Below are positions 40,538-50,814 of a DNA stretch of 64,000 bases, one piece after another. Source of the DNA: Candidatus Peregrinibacteria bacterium RIFOXYA2_FULL_41_18 (GTDB lineage: Bacteria; Patescibacteriota; Gracilibacteria; UBA1369; UBA12470); NCBI GenBank assembly GCA_001788795.1, contig MFXH01000016.1, forward strand, positions 53,779 through 117,778, read 5' to 3'. Made by a program: the position numbers and the translations under genes. The notes below the pieces were generated by a model. That model made no database searches. It saw only the letters and a list, made by a program, of their open reading frames with translations, and was not told where the DNA came from. Position 1 is the stretch's first letter; each line of letters opens with the position of its first letter.

Positions 40538-40957
40538 ATGCCAAATCCGCTCGAACAAAACTCTCCTTTCAATATAGCGCGAATAATAATTGTCGCAGGA
40601 TTCGTGATAGTCGCATATATGCTTTACAACCTTACAGTTTCTATTTACGAAAATTACCAAATCGATTCACACATAGCGGATTTTCAAGAGAAAAATTCCG
40701 AATTGGAAGAAGAGAATTTAGATAAAATCGAGAGCTATCAATATTATACTTCAGATAAATACATAGAAAAAATCGCCAAAGAAAACCTCGGGCTCGTTAA
40801 TCAAGGCGAAAAAGTTATAGTCATAACTGCGGACGGCGAAAATCAAGTTTCCGAAGAAGAATACAAAGAATCTCAAACCCTCGCCATGCGCAACTCATGG
40901 TCCAACCCGCATAAGTGGTGGGAATTCTTTTTCGGAGAAAATCCGTTTAAATACTAG
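40538..40957 (+). CDS. FtsB/DivIC-like septum formation initiator
   Basis: Single N-terminal TM, coiled coil (HIADFQEKNSELEEENLDKIESYQYYTSDKYIEKIAKENLGLVNQGEKVIVI). Confidence 0.75.
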   Translation: MPNPLEQNSPFNIARIIIVAGFVIVAYMLYNLTVSIYENYQIDSHIADFQEKNSELEEENLDKIESYQYYTSDKYIEKIAKENLGLVNQGEKVIVITADGENQVSEEEYKESQTLAMRNSWSNPHKWWEFFFGENPFKY

Positions 40958-41099
40958 ATTTGAGATAACAACTTAGGGATAAAAGAAAAAATCTATGCAT
41001 CTTATCTATTATCTTTTATCTATTACCCCCTCTTCCATTTGTCTTTGCTATAAACCGTCAATTATGTTAAATATAAACCCGCTACTTTGAAATTATCGT

Positions 41100-41174
41100 C
41101 GCGGGGTAGAGCAGTGGCAGCTCGTCGGGCTCATAACCCGGAGGTCGGTGGTTCGAATCCACCCCCCGCAACCA
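41100..41174 (+). tRNA. Initiator tRNA-fMet (CAT)
   Basis: CGCGGGGTAGAGCAGTGGCAGCTCGTCGGGCTCATAACCCGGAGGTCGGTGGTTCGAATCCACCCCCCGCAACCA; C1xA72 mismatch and GGG/CCC anticodon stem pairs. Confidence 0.93.
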
Positions 41175-41204
41175 AAGCCGGTAGTCCCGCAAAGCGGGAC
41201 GGAC

Positions 41205-41239
41205 GGCCTATACTATAAGCCGTTTTGCGTCAGCAAAAC
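41205..41239. repeat. Dispersed intergenic hairpin element, copy 2
   Basis: ggcctatactataagccGTTTTGCgtcaGCAAAAC; same stem as 21632-21665, different loop. Confidence 0.75.
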
Positions 41240-41291
41240 TCCTTATCCATATACTAGGCGCCTAAAGCCCTAAAAGCCTAATCCTCTATCA

Positions 41292-41516
41292 ATGCTCTTC
41301 TTCCACAAAAAAAACAAATTATCTATAAAACCGCCAAAACATTTCTTTATAGATCTAGTGATACTGGCAGGTGTCGTAATGACATGGAGAGGAATTTGGC
41401 ACTTAGCAGACTTGTACCTGTTCCCAAACAACGAAGTATTAAGTAGTATAATATCAATGGTAATAGGTATAATTCTACTTTATCTCCCCGAAGAAGAACT
41501 CAAAGACTTAATATAA
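41292..41516 (+). CDS. Small membrane protein
   Basis: 74 aa with two hydrophobic segments (FIDLVILAGVVMTWRGIWHLADLYLF; IISMVIGIILLYLPEEEL); fills the gap between two tRNAs. Confidence 0.6.
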   Translation: MLFFHKKNKLSIKPPKHFFIDLVILAGVVMTWRGIWHLADLYLFPNNEVLSSIISMVIGIILLYLPEEELKDLI

Positions 41517-41521
41517 ATCGT

Positions 41522-41598
41522 GGCAGGATAGCTCAGCTGGTTAGAGCGCGGGACTCATAAGCCCGAGGTCGGCGGTTCGATCCCGCCTCCTGCTACCA
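41522..41598 (+). tRNA. tRNA with CAT anticodon (elongator Met or Ile2)
   Basis: GGCAGGATAGCTCAGCTGGTTAGAGCGCGGGACTCATAAGCCCGAGGTCGGCGGTTCGATCCCGCCTCCTGCTACCA; loop CTCATAA; CCA encoded. Confidence 0.88.
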
Positions 41599-41645
41599 CA
41601 AACCAAATTGACAAGAGCACACACAGTTATACAATACGCACCGAT

Positions 41646-41763
41646 GAATACTTGTTCCACAAAAACCAACGTTCGCCGCACACTTCGCTCAAATTAGCGG
41701 AGAGGTTTTAAGTATTCAAAAACAACACAATCAAAACACTCCGCTAAAAAGCGGATTTTTTTA
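41646..41763 (+). ncRNA. Candidate structured RNA ending in a terminator upstream of argG
   Basis: GAATACTT (41646-41653)/AAGTATTC (41710-41717), AAAACC/GGTTTT, CCGC/GCGG stems, then TCCGCtaaaaaGCGGATTTTTTT. Confidence 0.35.
41740..41763 (+). terminator. Rho-independent terminator
   Basis: TCCGC taaaaa GCGGA TTTTTTT. Confidence 0.8.
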
Positions 41764-41844
41764 AAATGCTCATATTCCAATCAACAACTCGTCGTATCCG
41801 AAATACTCAAGAACGTCGCCAGAAGTTCCGTCGATAAGTTATAA

Positions 41845-43182
41845 ATGCAATCAACCGAACCCTGGCGAAAACTAGGAGTTTTTTCTAACCTTAAAAATCT
41901 TATGAATAAATCTTACAAAAAAATTGCAAGCCACGAAGCCTCAATCGAAGAAGCTAAGCACGTCCTATTATTATACTCTGGAGGCTTAGATACGTCTGTA
42001 ATGCTCAAATGGATAAAAGACGAATATCAAGCGGAAATAACAACTCTAACAGTAGATATAGGACAACAAGGAGATTTTGAATTAATAAAACAAAAAGCCA
42101 TAAATCTCGGTGTAAAAGAAGCAATCCTAATTGATGCAAAAGAAGAGTTCGCCAATTCTTACATAACAAAAGCAATAAAGGCGAATGCATCTTATCAAGG
42201 CGACTATCACCTGTTTTGCCCACTTGGAAGAGCTATAATAAGCCAAATCGCAGTAAAAATCGCACAAGAAAAAAACATTCCGGTAATCGCACATGGATGT
42301 ACAGGGAAAGGAAATGATCAGGTGAGATTCGAAGGATATATAACAACTCTCGATCCGACCCTGAAAACAATTGCACCCGTCAGAGAATGGGCAATGGGAA
42401 GAGACGAAGAAATTGCATACGCAATCAAAAACAACATCCCCATTCCTCAGACAAAAAAGAAACCATATTCTTATGACGACAACCTATGGGGATGCTCTGC
42501 CGAAGGTGGAGAAATAGAAGATTTCGACCAAGCTCCCCCGTTACACAACATACTAAAAATCTGCAAACAGCCTGAAGAATGCCCAAATATTCCGCTAAAC
42601 CTTAAAATCGGTTTCGAAAAAGGAATTCCTACGAAAATAAACGGAGAACCGTTTACTTTAAAAGATCTTATATCAACCCTAAACAAGCTGGGATCAGAAC
42701 ACGGAATTGGAATCACCTACCTTATAGAAGATAGACTTATAGGTCTAAAAGTAAGAGGGATTTATGAACAACCTGCAGCAGCAATAATAACGGAAGCGCA
42801 TAAAAATCTGGAGAAACTGGTCTCAACAAGAGATCAAAACGAATTCAAACAATTGATAGACCAAAAATGGTCATACTTCTGCTACGGCGCTAAATGGCAC
42901 GAGCCGCTTATGGAAGCCTTAAACAGCTCGATCGACAAGATAAACGAAAAAGTAACCGGCGAAGTATCGGTAAAACTTTATAAAGGAAAAGTTACGATCA
43001 CTGCAGTCTCATCTCCATTCTCATTAATAAACAAAAATCTCTCAACATTTATGAAAGATGATTTGTTTAACCAAAATGCATCAGCAGGATTCATCGAGCT
43101 ATATACATTACAACAGAGAATGGCAAAAAAAGTTAGCAAACAAGCTCATGACAAAATGGAGAAGCCGGACTTGAGGTTTTAA
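41845..43182 (+). CDS. argG: Argininosuccinate synthase
   Basis: VLLLYSGGLDTSVMLKWIKDEYQAEITTLTVDIGQQGDFE; IAHGCTGKGNDQVRFE; YSYDDNLWGCSAEGGEIED. Confidence 0.94.
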   Translation: MQSTEPWRKLGVFSNLKNLMNKSYKKIASHEASIEEAKHVLLLYSGGLDTSVMLKWIKDEYQAEITTLTVDIGQQGDFELIKQKAINLGVKEAILIDAKEEFANSYITKAIKANASYQGDYHLFCPLGRAIISQIAVKIAQEKNIPVIAHGCTGKGNDQVRFEGYITTLDPTLKTIAPVREWAMGRDEEIAYAIKNNIPIPQTKKKPYSYDDNLWGCSAEGGEIEDFDQAPPLHNILKICKQPEECPNIPLNLKIGFEKGIPTKINGEPFTLKDLISTLNKLGSEHGIGITYLIEDRLIGLKVRGIYEQPAAAIITEAHKNLEKLVSTRDQNEFKQLIDQKWSYFCYGAKWHEPLMEALNSSIDKINEKVTGEVSVKLYKGKVTITAVSSPFSLINKNLSTFMKDDLFNQNASAGFIELYTLQQRMAKKVSKQAHDKMEKPDLRF

Positions 43183-43190
43183 AAACGATA

Positions 43191-43231
43191 CAAAGGCCGT
43201 TTTCGAACTAAACTTCTTAGACGGCCTTTTA
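43191..43231. terminator. Bidirectional terminator between convergent genes
   Basis: AAAGGCCGT (43192-43200) / ACGGCCTTTT (43221-43230) just after argG stop. Confidence 0.75.
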
Positions 43232-43825
43232 ACACCTAAGAATCCATCTCGCAATCTTTCTTCTAAGCGCTCCGGGCATCGCATTCCATTTTGACTGAAA
43301 ACTTAAATCCATACTTTCTATTTGATATGGAGCAAAAACACCTCTCAAATGAGAAATCCAAAAATCACACTTCAAATGATCCCCTCCGCTCAAAGAAATA
43401 ACATGATATAACGCATTTCTATGATCATGATCCGGAAACATGAATAAAAAAGCATCCCTCGGTTGCATCTCAAGAGCTTGCGCGTACGCAACAGCCACCT
43501 CGCCACCACTTGTAAATAAACCCTTCCTTATTTCCTTCACAATCGCTCGTCTCTCTTCCAAGCTTATACGATTCCAAATCTCGGCAACGCGTGATTGAAG
43601 ATCAATGTTGCGCACAAAATCCAAACCTCTTAAATCATAAAAGGTCAGATCTTCGCTATTGATATGCTCATCAACCCCAAATCCAATCATAATTGAAATA
43701 GCATACCTCTCCGCATCAGCGGCAAAAACTCTATCAATAGCGGAATCAGAATTTGAAAGTGGAGCCTCCTCGTTGACCATAACTAAAATTAAAGGAGGAA
43801 AATATAAAAGAAAATCGTTAAGCAA
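43229..43825 (-). CDS. Hypothetical protein
   Basis: 198-aa ORF without recognised motif, overlaps the MntP-like ORF start side by 8 bp. Confidence 0.5.
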   Translation of the reverse strand: MLNDFLLYFPPLILVMVNEEAPLSNSDSAIDRVFAADAERYAISIMIGFGVDEHINSEDLTFYDLRGLDFVRNIDLQSRVAEIWNRISLEERRAIVKEIRKGLFTSGGEVAVAYAQALEMQPRDAFLFMFPDHDHRNALYHVISLSGGDHLKCDFWISHLRGVFAPYQIESMDLSFQSKWNAMPGALRRKIARWILRC

Positions 43826-44372
43826 TCAAGTGCTCAATAAGCACCTTCACTCCAATCCCAATCAAAACCAACCCTCCAAACACCTCAACCTTCCGCCCAA
43901 AAAACACACGCAACCTCTTGCCAAAAACAAAACCGCAAAATGCAACGAGAAGAGTTACAACTCCTATAGCCCCGAGCGGCCACACAACAGATTCATAAAA
44001 AAACGGCAGAGTAACTCCGACAATAAACGCATCAATACTTGTCGCTACTCCAAGCACAATAAGAGTCCACCACGAATCACTGCTCGAAACTTCAGCCTTT
44101 TCTTTTCCGAACGCTTCAAGAATCATCCTTATACCAACAATCAAAAGCAAAACAAAAGCTATAAAATGATCTACTGATTCAACAAATGATTTAACTGAAA
44201 CTCCCAAAAGAAATCCAAAAAAAGTTGTTCCAAACTGAACAACTCCAAACACAAAAGCGATTTTAACTGCCTCGGATAAAATCCTCCCTTTATTCAGAGC
44301 CCCTCTTGCAATCGAAACCGCAAACGAGTCAACACAAAGCGCCAAAGCTAGAATTAAGGAAGAAATAATCAT
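43818..44372 (-). CDS. MntP-like (DUF204) putative manganese efflux pump
   Basis: ILALALCVDSFAVSIARGALNKG ... GVATSIDAFIVGVTLPF; six TM-like segments with paired D motif. Confidence 0.83.
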   Translation of the reverse strand: MIISSLILALALCVDSFAVSIARGALNKGRILSEAVKIAFVFGVVQFGTTFFGFLLGVSVKSFVESVDHFIAFVLLLIVGIRMILEAFGKEKAEVSSSDSWWTLIVLGVATSIDAFIVGVTLPFFYESVVWPLGAIGVVTLLVAFCGFVFGKRLRVFFGRKVEVFGGLVLIGIGVKVLIEHLIA

Positions 44373-44469
44373 GCGCGAATTCTATCTTTAAAAATTGAAA
44401 AAACCAACCGAAATTGCTATCTTCACTATGTCACTACGCAACCATGTAACTTCTTCAAATTCTCCTCCT

Positions 44470-45366
44470 ATGCAAACAACATCTCACATCTGGAAAAACG
44501 GCAAACTTATAAAATGGTCAAAATGCCAAACCCATGTTTTAACACATACGCTTCATTATTCAGCAGGAGTATTTGAAGGAATAAGATTTTATAAAACAGA
44601 AAAAGGACCGGCGGTATTCCGACTAAAAGAACATATAAAAAGATTATTTTATTCGGCAGACTGCATAGGTATGCGTATCCCCTATTCCGAAACGGAAATT
44701 CGCAATGCAATAATTGAAACAATCAAAAAAAATAAAATCACATCCGGATACATCCGTCCAATCGCATACTACGGATACGGCAAAATGGGCCTCCACCCAA
44801 AAGGCGCCCCTATAGATATTGTAATAGCACTATGGGGATGGGGAGCTTACCTCGGAGGTGAAGCTGTAAAAGTAAAAATCAGCCCATATATGCGCATCCA
44901 CCCGAAATCTACGGTCGCTGACGCAAAAATATGCGGACATTACACCAATTCGATCCTTGCAAGTATAGACGCACATAACCATGGATACGACGAAGCAATT
45001 CTTCTCGATTATCAAGGCAACATAGCGGAAGGTCCGGGCGAGAATTTCTTCATGATAAAAGATGAAAAAATTTACACTCCGCGCACAGGCTCAATCCTAC
45101 CGGGAATAACAAGAGACGCCGTAATAACACTGGCGAAAGACCTTGGATTCACAGTAATCGAAAAAAGTATAAAACCATCCGATTTGAAAGGAGCGGATGA
45201 AGCTTTTTTCACTGGAACGGCAGCGGAAGTCTCACCTATCGCATCTATTGATAAAATCAAATTCCCAAAGAAAAATCCGATCTCAAAATTGCTCAAAGAA
45301 GAGTTTATAAAAATAGTCACAGGAAAAAACAAGAAATATACGAAATGGCTGACTCTCGCCTCTTAA
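44470..45366 (+). CDS. ilvE: Branched-chain amino acid aminotransferase (class IV)
   Basis: HTLHYSAGVFEGIRFYKTEKGPAVFRLKEHIKRL; GYDEAILLDYQGNIAEGPGENFFMIKDEKIYTP; FTGTAAEVSPI; start trimmed from 44395. Confidence 0.94.
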   Translation: MQTTSHIWKNGKLIKWSKCQTHVLTHTLHYSAGVFEGIRFYKTEKGPAVFRLKEHIKRLFYSADCIGMRIPYSETEIRNAIIETIKKNKITSGYIRPIAYYGYGKMGLHPKGAPIDIVIALWGWGAYLGGEAVKVKISPYMRIHPKSTVADAKICGHYTNSILASIDAHNHGYDEAILLDYQGNIAEGPGENFFMIKDEKIYTPRTGSILPGITRDAVITLAKDLGFTVIEKSIKPSDLKGADEAFFTGTAAEVSPIASIDKIKFPKKNPISKLLKEEFIKIVTGKNKKYTKWLTLAS

Positions 45367-45400
45367 CTACGTCACTTCTTCTACTTCCCCTACTTCCGCC

Positions 45401-46504
45401 TCACTTCTCCACTATCCCCCTCACCCACTCCTTCACCTCTTCGTAGTTCCCATCATTCGGCAATAATATATATTGCCCATAAGTATTGTACGTCGAATAC
45501 AAATAATTTGATGTAGTCAAAACATTACCGGTTTCAAGAGTGTAATCTTTATAATTGCCATAATAACCTATACCATCGAACAAACCGATATCACTATCGA
45601 GATTTTCGGAAATACTTTCGAAAATAGCCAAAACATCACCGGCCTGATCAGAAAAATCCATTCCAGCAAGCTTTTCCTTAACAGCAACTATAACCTTCTG
45701 CTGCCTGTTCGCTCTATCGAAATCATTGGTGCTATGCCTGCTGCGCGCATACTTAAGCGCGGTAGAGCCGTCCAAATGCTGCTGTCCGGCTCCAAGCGAG
45801 AAAACCATATAACCACCCTTGCCATTAGGATAAGCATTATCATAAATAGCTTTATCAACATAAACATCTATTCCGCCAATCGCATCAACGATATCTATAA
45901 ACGCCTGCAAATCGATAACCGCATATTTATCTATAGAAAGACCTGTAACTTCAGTAACAGCTTCTTTCAACTGCTCAACACCATATAAACCATAATGTTC
46001 ATTAATTTTTCGCCCTGAAACAAACATATCTCTTGGAATTGAAATCAAACTGACGGTTTCAAGCTCTTCATTAATACTCGCAACCATAATCGTATCGGTA
46101 AGAGTCCCATGCGTTCCGAGAATCAAGATATTAAAAGATTCATCATCCGCAACGGAAATATCTTCTGAAGGAATACCGACTTTTGCTTCAACAACGACAG
46201 GATTTTCAACCTTAAAAGAAACCTCATTAGTATCCTCACCTTGCAACAGACTCACATCTTGCTGAACATCAAGAACCTCCTGATAAAGATCAACCTTCTC
46301 TTGCTTCATATCACCTACTTCATCAATAAGAGCATTCACTTGCACATCCTTAAGACTCATATCCGTCATTACGGTAGAATACATATATAAGAACCCGAAA
46401 AAGACAGACATCATCGCTGAACACATTGATACCATCGCCATATGAAGCAATTTATGATGCTTCTTATGTGTATGATCTAATTGTGGAAAATTATTTTGTT
46501 CCAT
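45401..46504 (-). CDS. LytR-CpsA-Psr (LCP) family protein
   Basis: DTIMVASINEELETVSLISIPRDMFV; INEHYGLYGVEQLKEAVTEVTGLSIDKYAVIDLQAFIDIVDAIGGIDVYV; LDGSTALKYARSRHSTNDFDRANRQQKVI; start trimmed. Confidence 0.92.
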   Translation of the reverse strand: MEQNNFPQLDHTHKKHHKLLHMAMVSMCSAMMSVFFGFLYMYSTVMTDMSLKDVQVNALIDEVGDMKQEKVDLYQEVLDVQQDVSLLQGEDTNEVSFKVENPVVVEAKVGIPSEDISVADDESFNILILGTHGTLTDTIMVASINEELETVSLISIPRDMFVSGRKINEHYGLYGVEQLKEAVTEVTGLSIDKYAVIDLQAFIDIVDAIGGIDVYVDKAIYDNAYPNGKGGYMVFSLGAGQQHLDGSTALKYARSRHSTNDFDRANRQQKVIVAVKEKLAGMDFSDQAGDVLAIFESISENLDSDIGLFDGIGYYGNYKDYTLETGNVLTTSNYLYSTYNTYGQYILLPNDGNYEEVKEWVRGIVEK

Positions 46505-49298
46505 TCGTTTCTGTTTTCGGTTTAGATTCAGCGCTTCCCAAAGGAGGCGGTGGAGGTGGAACTGCGGGCTTTGCCGCAGGCGCTTTTTCAACCGGCTGAT
46601 TTAGGATTTTACCTATATCTTTTTCAGCCACAGGAGCTGCAACAGCGACTGCTGCATCGGCCTTATTTTCGCCTGACAATAAACCCTTATCCTTTAGTTT
46701 CTGTTCAAAACTTTTATCATCCTTAACAGCTCCGGCAGATATATCTATACCTATTCTTGATGTAATTTCCTGATCGACAAACACCCTCTTCCTACCATGT
46801 TTCATACGAGAGTATTGCTTAACGATTTCACGAATCTTAGGATTCATTTCGCTCGTATCATAAACAGTTTCAAGAGAGAAAGGCCTTGAAGTAGAACTCT
46901 CAATGTTCAACTTAATATAAGCTTTATAGTTCGCAATTCCGATAATATCTTGTTCGGTCAAAACCGGAGCGTACTCCTTCGCCAAATACTCCGCATCTTC
47001 CGCGCCAACCTTAAAAGACTGCAAAGTACCAACGTTACCAAACACCGCATCTCTAATCTGCGAGCTGGTTGAACCGCCTTTTGTAACAACAAGCTGGTTT
47101 ATATATTGGTGAGCCATAATAAGATTCAAGTGATACTTTCTGGCCTCTGACAAGATTGAACAGAAGCTGTCCGTCGCGAAGTTCTGGAACTCATCCACGT
47201 AGAGATAGAAGTTAGCGCGCTGATCTTCCGGTATATCGACACGACTCATAGCAGCCATCTGTATTTTCGCTACCATAACAAGACCGAGAAGCTGAGTGTT
47301 AAGCGCACCCAAACGACCTTTTGAAAGATTCACAAGCAATATCTTGCGTTCATCCATACACTTCCTAAAATCAAAAGCCGACTTGGTCTGACCAATCGTA
47401 TTTCTCATAATCGTGTTCGTAATAAACGGACCGAATTTAGCCGAGAAATACGGAATCATTTCCTGTCTCTCACGATCACCCGTATTTGCATACTCATGCT
47501 CCCAGAAAGACTTAACTATTGGATTGGTAACTTTGGAAACCTTATATTTCATGAACTCATCATCTGTAAATATTCTAGGTACATCTATAAGGGTCGCACC
47601 CTCATCTTTGTCTTCCATAAGAGTCAAACAGGCATTTCTGAAATAATGCTGAATTCTAGGACCGAATATTTCGTCACCGAATATTTTAATAAAAATTTCT
47701 GTCGCCTCACTCGAAGCCATATCCTGTTGATCCGGCGTATCAGCCTCGAGTAGGTTAAGACCCATCGGACGCTCCTGATCCGCAGGATTGAAATGAATTA
47801 CATCTCTAACGCGCTCTTTCGGTATATAAGCAAGAGTTTCCTCGATCAAATCTCCATGAGGATCAATTACACATACGCCATCACCATTCTTAATGTCCTG
47901 ACGAATCATCCAACTCAAAAACGCAGATTTACCTGTACCCGTTTGTCCTATTACATAATGATGTCTTTGCCTATCTTTCATCCTAAATCTTACTTCTCTC
48001 TTTGCTCCACGATAGACGTTATATCCGAGCAAAATACCTTCTCTCGGCAAATTAACAGGAGGAGGAAGAACTTTGTAAGCAAGCCATTTGATAATCGGTG
48101 CAACATTGTATCTGCTGTTCGGAAAGTGATACATGGATGCCAATTCTTCAGGCACTAAGGTTGAAGATTTTTCTCCAACTCGAAACATCCTATTCATAAA
48201 ATTCCACTTAATCCACGGAGTATTTATAGGGTTAAAAGGCAAAATTCTTCTGCCTTGAAACCAGTTTGAATTCGCATCTTTGAACACGTTAAAAGCAACA
48301 AACATATTGCCGATAACCTGTTCAGCCCTCACAGGATTTGACGAACTGGCAAAAACTCTAACAACAGTATCAAATCCAACCTGACCTGATTTCTCACCAA
48401 TCCTCTTTGCAGTTTCTTCCTCAGTTTGCAACATACGAACATAAGAAGAACCAGGAGAGCCGGGAGCTCCTGAACTTTGCCCTTCGGACTTTTTCGCCTG
48501 ATCATAACCAAAAACGAGGGAAACAAAAACCGTATTCAGATGCCCAATGATAGGAATTTTGCTCAAAAATCCTTTCTTTTTATTACCTTTGAAATACTCG
48601 GTACCGAAAGTAAGCGCCTTCTTCTGCCATTTGGCACTCTTAGGCTTAATCACGATCTGAATAAGAGCTTTTTCATTCTCCTCCAGTTTAGACATCACAT
48701 TCGTAAGATCATTAAGAGGATCGTTCTCAAGAGTTTTATATGTCTTTAAAGGGAACCAAAACTTATTGAATTGATGCATATAATAACCCAAAATCCTGTT
48801 CTTCTGTTTAGGATCTACATTATCAAGCGTGTAAGGCTTGTCAAAAATCTGAACATCGGCAGACGAATAAAAAGAAGTAATCTGTTTCTCAACTATATCA
48901 GAGTAATACTCATCGGTAACAACATAAAAAGACAACTCTTTCTTCTCAACAAAAAGCTCAAAAGAAACAATCGCATGATCAAACAACCAAACCCTAATTC
49001 TATTAGTTAGCGTCAATTCTCTTATTTCATGCAAGCCTCTGAATAACTGCTCCATATTGCCCATCTTCTCCTTGAAATCCTTCTCCGTAGCTTGTTCCTT
49101 ATCCTTCTGCGAATCTTCTCTCGGAAGAGTAATCTTCATGTATTTAAGATGTTTTCTTCTATGAAGCGCATACCAGAAACGAAGCAGCTTCCAAAACAAC
49201 TTCCATCCGATATAAAACCCAACCAAATACAATACGGCAGATACAGGATTTGCATAAATCCAATTCCAGATATTCGACATTTGCGCAGCCAAATCCAT
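46491..49298 (-). CDS. Type IV secretion/conjugation-like ATPase (DUF87/VirD4-TraG-like) with N-terminal TM
   Basis: HHYVIGQTGTGKSAFLSWMIRQDIKNGDGVCVIDPHGDLIEETLAYIPKERVRDVIHFNPAD; FYLYVDEFQNFATDSFCSILSEARKYHLNLIMAHQYINQL. Confidence 0.88.
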   Translation of the reverse strand: MDLAAQMSNIWNWIYANPVSAVLYLVGFYIGWKLFWKLLRFWYALHRRKHLKYMKITLPREDSQKDKEQATEKDFKEKMGNMEQLFRGLHEIRELTLTNRIRVWLFDHAIVSFELFVEKKELSFYVVTDEYYSDIVEKQITSFYSSADVQIFDKPYTLDNVDPKQKNRILGYYMHQFNKFWFPLKTYKTLENDPLNDLTNVMSKLEENEKALIQIVIKPKSAKWQKKALTFGTEYFKGNKKKGFLSKIPIIGHLNTVFVSLVFGYDQAKKSEGQSSGAPGSPGSSYVRMLQTEEETAKRIGEKSGQVGFDTVVRVFASSSNPVRAEQVIGNMFVAFNVFKDANSNWFQGRRILPFNPINTPWIKWNFMNRMFRVGEKSSTLVPEELASMYHFPNSRYNVAPIIKWLAYKVLPPPVNLPREGILLGYNVYRGAKREVRFRMKDRQRHHYVIGQTGTGKSAFLSWMIRQDIKNGDGVCVIDPHGDLIEETLAYIPKERVRDVIHFNPADQERPMGLNLLEADTPDQQDMASSEATEIFIKIFGDEIFGPRIQHYFRNACLTLMEDKDEGATLIDVPRIFTDDEFMKYKVSKVTNPIVKSFWEHEYANTGDRERQEMIPYFSAKFGPFITNTIMRNTIGQTKSAFDFRKCMDERKILLVNLSKGRLGALNTQLLGLVMVAKIQMAAMSRVDIPEDQRANFYLYVDEFQNFATDSFCSILSEARKYHLNLIMAHQYINQLVVTKGGSTSSQIRDAVFGNVGTLQSFKVGAEDAEYLAKEYAPVLTEQDIIGIANYKAYIKLNIESSTSRPFSLETVYDTSEMNPKIREIVKQYSRMKHGRKRVFVDQEITSRIGIDISAGAVKDDKSFEQKLKDKGLLSGENKADAAVAVAAPVAEKDIGKILNQPVEKAPAAKPAVPPPPPPLGSAESKPKTETNGTK

Positions 49299-49393
49299 TT
49301 ATTTTTTGTTTTTAAATCTAATAATTATAGCAGAAAAAGCCCTTCCGGTAAACGGATAGAGCTCATTCATAAGACAACCTTGTCTTGACTGGA

Positions 49394-50758
49394 TTAGAAT
49401 TTATTCTTCAAGTAGCCGGCAAGCTCCGCAATCTTAATCCTTTCCTGCTTCATCGTATCCCTATCCCTAACCGTAACAGAACCGTCATTAACAGATTCAA
49501 AATCAAAAGTCACACAATAAGGCGTACCAATTTCATCCTGACGTCTATATCTCTTACCGATAGAGCCTGAAACATCGAATTCAGTCGCAAACTCTTTCCT
49601 CAAATCATCATAAACTTTATACGCCTCATCTTTCAATTTATTCGACAAAGGCAAAACAGCAACCTTAACAGGAGCCAATTTTTTATCAAACTTCATAACA
49701 ACCCTAACTTCACCTTCAACCTCCTCCTCCTTATACGCATCGAGCAATATGACCAAGAGAGTCCTCTCGACACCAAAAGACGGCTCAATAACATGCGGAA
49801 TAAAAGGCTCCTCTCCTTCTTCGAAATAAGTTAATTTCTCCCCGCTAAACTCGCTATGCCTCTTGAGATCAAAATCCGTTCTGTAAGCCAAACCCATCAG
49901 CTCGCCCCACCCAAACGGAAACTTGTATTCGATATCCTTGGTTTTCTTGGAATAGTGCGATAACTCTTTCTTGTCATGATCCCTAAATCTTAAATTCTCT
50001 TTATCAATCCCCAAGCCCAAATAGAAATCCCAACAAGCCTTCTCCCAAGCATCAAAAACCTCTTCCCATCCCTTTTCACGAATAAAATACTCAATCTCCA
50101 TCTGTTCAAACTCACGCGTTCTGAACGTAAAATTCCCAGGAGTAATTTCATTTCTGAAAGATTTGCCGATTTGACCTATACCGAAAGGCAACTTCTTTCT
50201 TGAAGTAGTTAATACATTTTTGAAATTGGTAAAAATCCCCTGCGCGGTCTCGGGCCTAAGATATACAAGCGCAGCTGTCTCTTCGATTACACCCTGATAA
50301 GTCTTGAACATCAGATTGAATTTTCGCGATTCGGTCCAATTGCACTTGCCGCATTTCGGACACGCTATTTTATTGCCGTTAATAATCGTCGTAAGATCTT
50401 CCAAATTAAGCTTAGCCGCCGCCTCGATTCCAAGTTTTTCCTCAATCAACTTATCTCCTCTAAATCTCTCCTTACAGCTCTTGCAATCCACAAGCGGATC
50501 CGAAAAATTCTCAATATGCCCACTCGCCTCCCAAACCCGTGGATTCATCAATATCGCCGCATCAAGACCTACCATATCATCTCGACCCTGCACAAAAGTC
50601 TTCCACCACATCTGTTTCAAATTATTCTTAAGCTCAACACCGTAAGGCGCATAATCCCAAGTATTCGCAAGCCCACCATAAATTTCGCTTCCGGGGAAAA
50701 TAAAACCTCTCCTTTTGCAAAGAGAAATTACCTTATCCATTAGAGTCTGTTCAGCCAT
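49394..50758 (-). CDS. glyS: Glycyl-tRNA synthetase (single-chain, eukaryote/archaeal/Firmicute-like type)
   Basis: [97 protein letters not shown]; start trimmed. Confidence 0.95.
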   Translation of the reverse strand: MAEQTLMDKVISLCKRRGFIFPGSEIYGGLANTWDYAPYGVELKNNLKQMWWKTFVQGRDDMVGLDAAILMNPRVWEASGHIENFSDPLVDCKSCKERFRGDKLIEEKLGIEAAAKLNLEDLTTIINGNKIACPKCGKCNWTESRKFNLMFKTYQGVIEETAALVYLRPETAQGIFTNFKNVLTTSRKKLPFGIGQIGKSFRNEITPGNFTFRTREFEQMEIEYFIREKGWEEVFDAWEKACWDFYLGLGIDKENLRFRDHDKKELSHYSKKTKDIEYKFPFGWGELMGLAYRTDFDLKRHSEFSGEKLTYFEEGEEPFIPHVIEPSFGVERTLLVILLDAYKEEEVEGEVRVVMKFDKKLAPVKVAVLPLSNKLKDEAYKVYDDLRKEFATEFDVSGSIGKRYRRQDEIGTPYCVTFDFESVNDGSVTVRDRDTMKQERIKIAELAGYLKNKF

Positions 50759-50814
50759 AGATTGTAGATTGTAAGTTGTAAAAAATTCGCAACAAATATA
50801 CAGATTTCTATCCA

